Source: a virus. From it: a stretch of DNA of 20,197 nt. Below are positions 14,392 to 20,197 of this stretch, one piece after another. The notes under the pieces were generated by a model, which did no database searches, had not been told where the DNA came from, and worked only from the letters and a program-made list of their open reading frames with translations. The position numbers and the translations under genes were made by a program. How positions within the stretch are numbered: the stretch's first letter is position 1; every line of letters starts with the position of its first letter. Location of the stretch: positions 1-20,197 of IMG/VR virus record IMGVR_UViG_3300025128_000460. The stretch is one strand, 5' to 3'.

Positions 14392-17300
14392 ATGGCAACT
14401 TACGTTAATGACCTAAGATTAAAGGAAATCGCCACTGGCGATGAATCAGGAACTTGGGGAACAAGTACAAATACAAATTTGGAGCTAATCGCTGAAAAGT
14501 TTGGGGCAGCAAGCGAGGCTCTTTCGGACGCTAGTACCGCCACCATTACGATGCAGGATGGAACTAGTGATGCATTTCGCTCGATGGCTCTTACCCTTAC
14601 AGGATCTCTCTCACAGGCTTGTACGGTCACGTTAGCTCCAAATACTCTTTCTAACGTCTGGGTAGTTCAGAACTCCGCTGGCGATACAGTCACATTAACC
14701 GCAGGAACAGGCGCAAATGTGGTCATACCAAATGGCGGTATCCGTATGGTCGCTACTGACGGTGGCGGTTCTGGTGCAGCGGTTACAGATGTACTCGATG
14801 TACTAGGCGGTACAGGCAACGTAGGACTTGGTTCAGGTGCGTTTGGCACAGGGCTGACTACAGGCACAGATAACGTAGCTATCGGTGAGGCTGCGGGTGA
14901 TGCGCTTACAAGCGGTTCTGACAACACGTTTGTTGGCGACAACGCTGGTGGGGCAACAACCACAGGAGCCTTTAACACTGCTATTGGAGCAAACGCATTA
15001 GATGCGAATACTACGGCTTCTAGTAATACCGCAATGGGAATGAACTCGTTAAGCTCAAACACGACTGGTGCAAGCAACACGGGAATTGGCGTAAATGCAT
15101 TGTTTACTAATACTACAGGGACTCAAAGTGTTGCGATTGGAGAGCAGGCTTTATACCTGAATAACGGTGCAAGCAACACAGCGGTTGGATATGACGCATT
15201 ACGCGCTAATAGTACCGGCACAGGCAACGTAGCGGTTGGACATAATGCTTTAGATGCAAACACTACTGCAAATTACAACGTAGGTATTGGTATTAGTGCA
15301 GGGACTTCTATTACAACGGGTAGTGAGAATATATTAGTAGGAGGCTTTGCAGGCGATGCGATTACAACGGGAGCGGAAAATACGGCAGTTGGTTCTGTTG
15401 CTCTTTCAGCTAACACCACCGCTACCGGCAACACAGCGATTGGATATGCTGCTCTTACGGCCAACACCACAGGTGCAAACAATGCCGCAGTTGGTAAGAA
15501 TGCACTAGATGCTAATACCACTGGTGCAGACAACGTGGCGGTTGGATATGATGCGCTAGGAGCTAATCAGACAGGTGGACAAAACACTGTAGTAGGGGTT
15601 GCTGCACAAGATGCAGCTACGGCAAACGATTATGTTACGGCTATAGGTTACGCAGCGTTAAGTAACAGCACGGCTAGTTATAACACCGCTTTAGGAAGGT
15701 ATGCGGGGTTGGCGAACACCACTGGGACTAATGCTGTATATCTCGGATATAACGCTGGTAAGGCAGTCACTACTGGTAATGGCAACACTGTTGTTGGAAC
15801 AGAAGCATTACAGGCAGTCACTACTGGACAGTACAACGTAGCTATGGGTAATGCAGCACTGTACTCTAATACTGCGACAGGAAATGTTGGCATAGGTCAT
15901 GTTGCACTTTATGCCAACACCACGGGTACGGGCCATGTTGCCGTTGGCTATGCCGCATTAGACGCGAACACCACGGGCAATAACAGTACAGCTATTGGCT
16001 ATAACGCATTAACGGCTGCTACGACAGGAAATCAAAATACGGCTATAGGTACTCAAGCACTACTCGCGATGACTACTGCTAGTGACAACACCGCAGTTGG
16101 GATGAATGCTGGTTTAGCTATAACGACAGGCCCGCAAAACACAGCTATGGGTTCTTCTGCTTTATCTCATGTAACAACAAGTTCAAGAAACGTAGCAATC
16201 GGATATCACGCTTTAGAAGAATGCACAAACGATGAAAACACCGCAGTTGGTACACAGGCTCTGCAAGATAACACCACTGGGTATTACAATATTGGGTTGG
16301 GTTATTTGGCAGGAGGTGCAATAACCACAGGAAATTCTAATGTCGCAATCGGGTCGTTTGCATTAGATGCAGCGACCACCGCCTCAAACAACGTGGCAGT
16401 GGGAACTTCAGCTTTAGGAGCCAACACCAGTGGGGCGCAAAATAATGCGCTAGGTGGCGGTGCGCTTGCAGCAAACACTACAGGGGCTAACAATCTTGCT
16501 ATCGGATATAGCACACTTAATGACAATACAACAGGTGGCCGAAATGTCGCTGTTGGAAACTATGCTTTTGACACCCAAGTAGGTAGTGGTAGCTATAACG
16601 TAGGCCTTGGTTATGCGGTAGGCGATGCGGTGTCTACGGCGCAATACTGCACATTTATTGGTGATGTGGTAGGTGACGCGGTTACTACTGGATCCGGTAA
16701 TACAGGGGTTGGTGGTGCTGCTATGAGTGCGGTAAGTACAGGTAGTTATAACACCGCATTGGGCTATGGTAGTTTTTCATCAGCAGTAACAGCTTCAAAT
16801 AACATTACTGTTGGAGCTTTTTGTGGAGATCTTATTACCACTGGAGCAAACAATGTCCTTGTAGGGTTTGATGCAGGTTCTTACAGCGTTAATTTAACAA
16901 CGGGTCTTTACAATGTAATAGTGGGTAATTACTCCAGAGTAAGCACTGACGCTGGAGAATCCCAAATTGCTATTGGGTATAACGTGCAGTGTACAGGCAA
17001 TAGTAACTTTACATTTGGAGGTGGCACAAATGACAGCAACATCGCTTTTGGTGCAACTTCAATAACAGCCCCTTCAGATATTCGCCTTAAAGAAGATATT
17101 CAGGATGAAAAAGTAGGTCTTGAGTTTATAAACGGACTACGCCCTGTTACCTATCTTTGGAAAAAAGAAAAAGACATTCCTGAAGACATGGAAACTCATA
17201 AGCCTGACTCTGAAGAGCGGGTAATGAATGGCAAATATAATCATGGATTTGTTGCTCAAGAAGTTAAAGAGCTGATTGATAAAACGTCTGACCTGAAGGA

Positions 17301-17451
17301 AGGTTTTGATATGTGGTCTGAGTCTGGTGAAGATAAAAGGCAACGAATTGGTGAGGGTGCTTTAATGCCGATAATGGTAAAAGCCGTACAGCAGTTATCT
17401 GAAAAGGTAGATGAGTTAACTGAAAAACTTAACAACTGTAATTGCGAATAG
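14392..17451 (+). CDS. Tail fibre with YadA-like repeats and S74 chaperone domain
   Basis: This 1019-aa receptor-binding fibre has three parts. The N-terminal anchor (about 1-138, ATYVNDLRLKEIATGDESGTW) should bind the tail. Residues 143-887 are about 45 repeats averaging 16-17 residues of the form NTA(V/I)GYxALxANTTG, resembling the left-handed beta-roll of YadA heads. Residues 895-1019 are a Peptidase_S74 intramolecular chaperone: SDIRLKEDI at 895 with the Ser895-Lys900 spacing of the catalytic dyad, GLEFINGLRPVTYLWK, HGFVAQEVKELI and a final coiled coil. This domain trimerises the fibre and then cuts itself off. It follows the repeat protein with no gap and is the largest gene in the window. 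Confidence 0.9.
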   Translation: MATYVNDLRLKEIATGDESGTWGTSTNTNLELIAEKFGAASEALSDASTATITMQDGTSDAFRSMALTLTGSLSQACTVTLAPNTLSNVWVVQNSAGDTVTLTAGTGANVVIPNGGIRMVATDGGGSGAAVTDVLDVLGGTGNVGLGSGAFGTGLTTGTDNVAIGEAAGDALTSGSDNTFVGDNAGGATTTGAFNTAIGANALDANTTASSNTAMGMNSLSSNTTGASNTGIGVNALFTNTTGTQSVAIGEQALYLNNGASNTAVGYDALRANSTGTGNVAVGHNALDANTTANYNVGIGISAGTSITTGSENILVGGFAGDAITTGAENTAVGSVALSANTTATGNTAIGYAALTANTTGANNAAVGKNALDANTTGADNVAVGYDALGANQTGGQNTVVGVAAQDAATANDYVTAIGYAALSNSTASYNTALGRYAGLANTTGTNAVYLGYNAGKAVTTGNGNTVVGTEALQAVTTGQYNVAMGNAALYSNTATGNVGIGHVALYANTTGTGHVAVGYAALDANTTGNNSTAIGYNALTAATTGNQNTAIGTQALLAMTTASDNTAVGMNAGLAITTGPQNTAMGSSALSHVTTSSRNVAIGYHALEECTNDENTAVGTQALQDNTTGYYNIGLGYLAGGAITTGNSNVAIGSFALDAATTASNNVAVGTSALGANTSGAQNNALGGGALAANTTGANNLAIGYSTLNDNTTGGRNVAVGNYAFDTQVGSGSYNVGLGYAVGDAVSTAQYCTFIGDVVGDAVTTGSGNTGVGGAAMSAVSTGSYNTALGYGSFSSAVTASNNITVGAFCGDLITTGANNVLVGFDAGSYSVNLTTGLYNVIVGNYSRVSTDAGESQIAIGYNVQCTGNSNFTFGGGTNDSNIAFGATSITAPSDIRLKEDIQDEKVGLEFINGLRPVTYLWKKEKDIPEDMETHKPDSEERVMNGKYNHGFVAQEVKELIDKTSDLKEGFDMWSESGEDKRQRIGEGALMPIMVKAVQQLSEKVDELTEKLNNCNCE
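14818..17052 (+). repeat. About 45 degenerate repeats in the fibre gene
   Basis: I counted 45 occurrences of an N-x-(A/G)-(V/I/L/M)-G core between residues 143 and 887, spaced about 16 residues apart (about 48 bp). Copies diverge mostly in exposed positions (Y, H, Q, E, S after the Gly), and the ANTTG turn is often repeated. This creates long open frames on the other strand with no coding meaning. Confidence 0.85.
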
Positions 17452-17463
17452 GAGACAAAAGCA

Positions 17464-17814
17464 ATGGCAATAAAGAAAACTTTAACTTCCGCAGTTCCTT
17501 ATTCTGAGGATGGAAAGGTAACACGATGGGAGTTTGAAATGCAGTACGAGCAAGGTACTGAAGGCAAAGCTGATTATTATACAAATACTAAAAGAGCTAT
17601 TGTTCATGCTGTTGAAGTAAAATATCTTCCTGATGGAGATGAAACAATTAATAATTTTACTCCTAAAGCAGCCGCTGATTGGACTAAGAAAGAACTTGAA
17701 GATCTTTGCCCAATAGCGCATTGGGATGTCATATTTGCTAGTCAATACGATTCTGTGATTACTAACCCGCCTAAAGACCCTGTGCGTGATGACAGCTACG
17801 CTATCCCTAGTTAA
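17464..17814 (+). CDS. Unknown protein after the fibre
   Basis: The ATG follows AGGAG at 17450-17454. The 116-aa product has beta strands in the first half (KVTRWEFEMQYEQG, IVHAVEVKYLPDGDE), a helix (AAADWTKKELEDLCPI) and the end HWDVIFASQYDSVITNPPKD. It has no membrane segment or signal peptide. Its stop shares a base with the oxygenase start. Small genes directly after fibres often encode fibre-assembly or attachment proteins, so that is the leading guess. I do not recognise the family with certainty. Confidence 0.7.
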   Translation: MAIKKTLTSAVPYSEDGKVTRWEFEMQYEQGTEGKADYYTNTKRAIVHAVEVKYLPDGDETINNFTPKAAADWTKKELEDLCPIAHWDVIFASQYDSVITNPPKDPVRDDSYAIPS

Positions 17815-18518
17815 TGGAACCGCAACCTTATAATTTTCATACGCTTCCAGCAGTCTTTATGCTAGAGACTCAGCTGCCTGAGAACATGGTGGGTGATCTG
17901 AATACTTATCTCGATAAGCTGATGGTTGCCGAAGAGCGTAAGAGTCATGCGGGTACGTTAGTAGGTCAGATAGGCCACGGACAGCAGCTTACGATGGATC
18001 ATCTTTGTGAAGAAATGAAAGACTTCAACATAATGATTCAAGGGTTGGCGATGGACTATGTAAAGCAGTTCTGTGCTGCATCTGGCAATCCCTTAGAAGG
18101 TAATCGGGAGGTAATGACTGATGAGCTTTGGAGTGTTCATTCTTATATGGGCGACTACAATCCTATACACGATCATGGTACTAAAACGATTATGGGAGTC
18201 TCCTGCACCACATGGACAAAAGTACCGCAACAAATCCTAGATCAGCCTACAGCGGGAAGTCCTGAATACAGCCTGTATAATTCCAGTGGTAATGCGGATG
18301 GTTGCCTTGCTTTTAGCTATGGTCGAAACAGTTTATTAGATGTGGAACGGTTAGCGCCCCCGCAGAGCTTTATTGTCAAGCCAGAGGTAGGAAAGCTATT
18401 AATGTTTCCTAGTTGGTTAACACATATGGTTTACCCTTTTGAGGGTGATGGAGAACGGCGCACAGTCGCTGCAAATTTAAATGTATGGAAGGTAAAGGAA
18501 GATGGAACAAGACACTAA
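17814..18518 (+). CDS. 2-oxoglutarate/Fe(II)-dependent oxygenase
   Basis: This family uses Fe(II), 2-oxoglutarate and O2 to hydroxylate proteins or small molecules. The 234-aa product matches the 2OG-FeII_Oxy_5 type. It has the motif NPIHDHG (residues 116-122, candidate iron ligands H119 and H121), a distal His at 204 in SWLTHMVYPFEGDGERRTVA, and Arg215/216 placed to bind the 2-oxoglutarate carboxylate. The core strand VHSYMGDYNP precedes the motif as expected. It lies directly after the fibre and its small neighbour. The substrate is unknown; a virion protein or a host target are both possible. The family call is good, the substrate call is not. Confidence 0.8.
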   Translation: MEPQPYNFHTLPAVFMLETQLPENMVGDLNTYLDKLMVAEERKSHAGTLVGQIGHGQQLTMDHLCEEMKDFNIMIQGLAMDYVKQFCAASGNPLEGNREVMTDELWSVHSYMGDYNPIHDHGTKTIMGVSCTTWTKVPQQILDQPTAGSPEYSLYNSSGNADGCLAFSYGRNSLLDVERLAPPQSFIVKPEVGKLLMFPSWLTHMVYPFEGDGERRTVAANLNVWKVKEDGTRH

Positions 18519-18732
18519 AGAAGACACAGTTACAGTTACGGCCCCAGAAGAAGAGGTTGTTCAGCTTCCCCCTAATCCTGAGATGTTAACTGCTCGTATG
18601 GAGGAGCTTAGAGAAGAGATTGGTCAGATCACCAATGTAATCAATGCAAACCAAAAGCAGCTTGATACTTATGTAGCGGCATTTAATTGGTATTCACAGC
18701 AGCTAGAAGCAGCCAATGCGGAGCAACAGTAA
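18502..18732 (+). CDS. Small acidic coiled-coil protein
   Basis: This 76-aa protein is acidic at its N-terminus (TKEDTVTVTAPEEEVVQLPP), then forms a helix with heptad-like pattern (MLTARMEELREEIGQITNVI, NANQKQLDTYVAAFNWYSQQL). The start at 18502 lies 17 bases inside the end of the oxygenase gene, and the stop shares a base with the next ATG. There is no membrane segment. It opens the small-gene cluster. A self-associating adaptor is plausible, but the function is unknown. Confidence 0.65.
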   Translation: MEQDTKEDTVTVTAPEEEVVQLPPNPEMLTARMEELREEIGQITNVINANQKQLDTYVAAFNWYSQQLEAANAEQQ

Positions 18733-18938
18733 TGGACTTTATCGCTGATATCTTAATCTATGCGAGCCTTTTTGTGACAGTGAGCAGTGCGATATGTGCA
18801 GTTACGCCTACCCCTAAAGACAATGAGTTTATGGGTAAGTACATCTATCCCATCCTTGAAACTATTGCTTTAAACATTGGCAAAGCTAAGGAAGGCTCGA
18901 CTGTTACTCCAATTAAGTTCGTGAAAAGATCAGACTAA
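18732..18938 (+). CDS. Small single-membrane-segment protein, holin-like candidate
   Basis: ATG 18732 is preferred because it overlaps the preceding stop by one base; the open frame continues further upstream, inside the previous gene. The 68-aa product has one hydrophobic segment (residues 5-24, ADILIYASLFVTVSSAICAV), then TPTPKDNEFMGKYIYPILE and a basic end. A conserved-looking TPTPKD block after the membrane segment is familiar from small phage membrane proteins. It lies in a run of tiny membrane genes, where holins and antiholins are usually found. Holin function is inference. Confidence 0.6.
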   Translation: MDFIADILIYASLFVTVSSAICAVTPTPKDNEFMGKYIYPILETIALNIGKAKEGSTVTPIKFVKRSD

Positions 18939-19159
18939 TGCCAGCAAAAAAGGCTACTGCTAAAAACAAAACTGCTACTCCTAAATCGCAGGATGCTTTG
19001 TCTGAAATAAAGACGCATCAAAGAGAATGCGCCATTCGATATGAGTATATTGAGAAGCGTCTTGATGAAGGCTCAGAAAAGTTTAAGCGTTTAGAGATGC
19101 TTATATGGGGAGTATACCCATTCATAGCTGCTAGCATTTTTGCCACCAAATTCCTATGA
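18938..19159 (+). CDS. C-tail membrane protein, XhlA-like candidate
   Basis: This 73-aa protein has a basic disordered start (AKKATAKNKTATPKSQ), a charged amphipathic helix (ECAIRYEYIEKRLDEGSEKF) and one membrane segment at the C-terminus (residues about 53-72, MLIWGVYPFIAASIFATKFL). This order of helix then C-terminal anchor resembles XhlA-type haemolysin/holin partners. The start shares one base with the previous stop. A lysis-related role is inferred from topology and neighbours; the family match is not confirmed. Confidence 0.6.
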   Translation: MPAKKATAKNKTATPKSQDALSEIKTHQRECAIRYEYIEKRLDEGSEKFKRLEMLIWGVYPFIAASIFATKFL

Positions 19160-19162
19160 CCG

Positions 19163-19390
19163 ATGAAAGGTGCAATTCTAGCATTTATGCTAATAACAGT
19201 CGTAGAAGGCAATGTTGTTGATGGCGCAGAGAGTATGTTGTTTAAAGACATTCATCGTTGCCAGCAGTTTGCTTACTGGATTGAGCATAATTGTAGAGAC
19301 GCTATTTGCAGAGGCGGAGTTAAGCAGCAAAAGATAACGGCTTATTGCAAGCCGGTTATGGCTGGAGCAAATCAAAAGTTTTGGGATTAG
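19163..19390 (+). CDS. Small secreted or membrane-anchored four-cysteine protein
   Basis: The 75-aa product has an N-terminal hydrophobic segment (MKGAILAFMLITVVEG, about residues 3-14) that could be an uncleaved anchor or signal peptide, with no lipobox. Four cysteines (33, 44, 49, 62) lie in the outer part and could form two disulfides in the periplasm. ATG 19163 is the first start after the previous gene. It sits in the candidate lysis cassette, so a spanin-like role can be considered, but no clear Rz or Rz1 pattern is visible. The function is unknown. Confidence 0.55.
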   Translation: MKGAILAFMLITVVEGNVVDGAESMLFKDIHRCQQFAYWIEHNCRDAICRGGVKQQKITAYCKPVMAGANQKFWD

Positions 19391-19392
19391 TG

Positions 19393-19497
19393 ATGAGTGT
19401 ATACAACGCTTTGTTTTATATAATGGAGGAGAAACGCTTTGTCCGATGGGATGAGTATATTAAATACTATCGGAATCAAGGTGTTGAAGATAAGTGA
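19393..19497 (+). CDS. 34-aa microprotein
   Basis: The open frame ATG 19393 to TGA 19495-19497 encodes 34 residues with VYNALFYIMEEKRFVRWDEY as its core and a basic-acidic end. It starts just after the previous stop, and its TGA overlaps the GTG start of the next gene (GTGA), the same coupling used elsewhere here. It has no membrane segment. It is small enough to be chance, but the tight fit between two genes makes a real gene more likely. Confidence 0.45.
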   Translation: MSVYNALFYIMEEKRFVRWDEYIKYYRNQGVEDK

Positions 19498-19817
19498 GTT
19501 CAAAAAAGCTACAACAAGACTCTGTATGGGCTAAGTACGATATAGATAATGATGGAACCGTTAGCGATGAAGAGTTAGAACGGGCTACTCAAATGATCGA
19601 ATTAGACCTTAGAGAAGAAAAGCAAGACTCCCAGCGCAGGATTGCTTGGGTAGCTATGGCTTCTATGGTTGCGTATTCATTGTTGCCTTTAATGCCGTTT
19701 GTCCCAGAAGACAGGCTTTCAACCCTTTCATCATTAAGTGATATGTTATTTCTTAGCCAAGCTTCAATTATAGGTCTTTATTTCGGCGCTACCGCCTATA
19801 TGTCTCGCAAACCATAG
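19494..19817 (+). CDS. EF-hand protein with two membrane segments
   Basis: The start is GTG at 19494, overlapping the 34-aa frame. Residues 16-27 (DIDNDGTVSDEE) form a canonical EF-hand calcium loop: Asp at positions 1, 3 and 5, Gly at 6, Ser at 9, Glu at 12. A charged helix follows (ELDLREEKQDSQRR), then two membrane segments at about 50-68 and 83-103, with a short proline-rich turn between. With 107 residues and an EF-hand outside the membrane, the topology suits a holin or other small membrane protein whose assembly might respond to calcium. The calcium-binding loop is seen; the function is inferred. Confidence 0.75.
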   Translation: MSSKKLQQDSVWAKYDIDNDGTVSDEELERATQMIELDLREEKQDSQRRIAWVAMASMVAYSLLPLMPFVPEDRLSTLSSLSDMLFLSQASIIGLYFGATAYMSRKP

Positions 19818-19830
19818 CCGGAGGTGAGCC

Positions 19831-20197
19831 ATGATTATCGAAAGCGTAGCTGCGGCTGCGGCAATCCTGAACCAAATCGGCAAATTAATAGAGACTGCCA
19901 GTGAAGCTCAAGGCGGGGCGCAGCGAGTCATGTCTGCCATCCTTGATTTTGGTCAGGGTTTAGATGATCTTGAGAAAAACGAAAGAGAAAAGTTTGTTAA
20001 TGTCAGCCATAGTGATCTGCTCAAAATTTCTATGATGCGTAGGCAACAGGAAAGGTACGAGAAGGATCTCGAGAATATGCTCATAGTGGTCGATCCGGCT
20101 CTTCACACAACCTATGTGAAAGCCAAGGCTGACCAAGCAGCAAAACGCAAGCGACACATGGAGATGCTGGCCCAGCAGAAAAAACAACGGGCAGAGT
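19831..20197 (+). CDS. Helical protein of unknown function, cut by the window edge
   Basis: ATG 19831 has GGAGGTG (19820-19826) just upstream. At least 122 residues are visible with no stop before the end of the window. The protein is alanine- and charge-rich and almost all helical: ESVAAAAAILNQIGKLIET, SAILDFGQGLDDLEKNE, DLLKISMMRRQQERYEK and TTYVKAKADQAAKRKRHMEM. I recall similar helical proteins in phages without a known role. An internal virion or ejection protein is one possibility, given the place after the lysis-like cluster, but this cannot be tested without the remainder. Confidence 0.65.
   Translation, partial: MIIESVAAAAAILNQIGKLIETASEAQGGAQRVMSAILDFGQGLDDLEKNEREKFVNVSHSDLLKISMMRRQQERYEKDLENMLIVVDPALHTTYVKAKADQAAKRKRHMEMLAQQKKQRAE

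Noticed and set aside
14667-16526. Several minus-strand frames of 70-140 codons within the fibre gene
   Set aside because: They arise from the Thr/Ala/Gly/Asn repeat composition and all lie opposite the fibre gene. None has a plausible ribosome site or domain.
14818-17052. CRISPR-like array suggested by regular about 48-bp periodicity
   Set aside because: The repeats are degenerate, in frame and have no unique spacers; the regularity is protein-level.

Overview
This window looks like part of a marine tailed-phage genome (Caudoviricetes). It holds a packaging and virion-structure gene train, probably from a short-tailed (podovirus-like) phage. Every supported gene is on the + strand. Genes are tightly packed, most stops and starts overlap by 1-8 bases, and there is no tRNA, rRNA, integrase, transposase or host-like metabolic operon. 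The phage assignment rests on the order terminase, portal, scaffold, capsid, connectors, fibre. The marine assignment is inference, from small-protein families and a fibre type I recall from marine viral contigs. The host cannot be named from this sequence. No tape-measure gene is visible, which favours a short tail.

Region 1-360 is non-coding. It carries an extended -10 promoter with a 19-bp inverted repeat over the -35 region, then a leader of about 125 nt with three consecutive hairpins. From 361 come the large terminase subunit, a conserved-looking unknown, a small glycine/lysine-repeat protein, a long portal with a glutamine-rich C-terminal helix, a 66-aa unknown, a GroES-like co-chaperonin, a scaffold and a 150-aa unknown. 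The capsid block follows: a decoration-type protein (7620), the major capsid protein (8220), an intrinsic terminator (9139-9165) and a parS-like palindrome (9175-9190). Two further beta-rich structural candidates come next.

From 10248 to 11242 there are four small, very basic proteins, one with an HNH_3-like motif and one resembling DUF6496. Then come two connector/adaptor candidates (11244 and 12280), separated by a small unknown, a helical protein, a beta-rich protein, a protein of 22-residue and 11-residue tandem repeats, and a 1019-aa fibre. The fibre has about 45 YadA-like repeats and ends in an S74 self-cleaving chaperone domain. Downstream are an unknown, a 2OG-Fe(II) oxygenase, and a run of tiny membrane or secreted proteins (18502-19817) that could hold the holin and spanin functions. 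One of these combines an EF-hand with two membrane segments. A helical gene runs off the right edge.

The likely logic is as follows. The leader drives packaging and portal expression. The GroES-like protein, made next to the scaffold and capsid genes, would help the host GroEL fold virion proteins. The terminator after the capsid gene would lower expression of the distal genes. The fibre matures by S74-mediated trimerisation and self-cleavage. The oxygenase may act on virion or host targets. No endolysin, replication gene or lysogeny gene is in the window.
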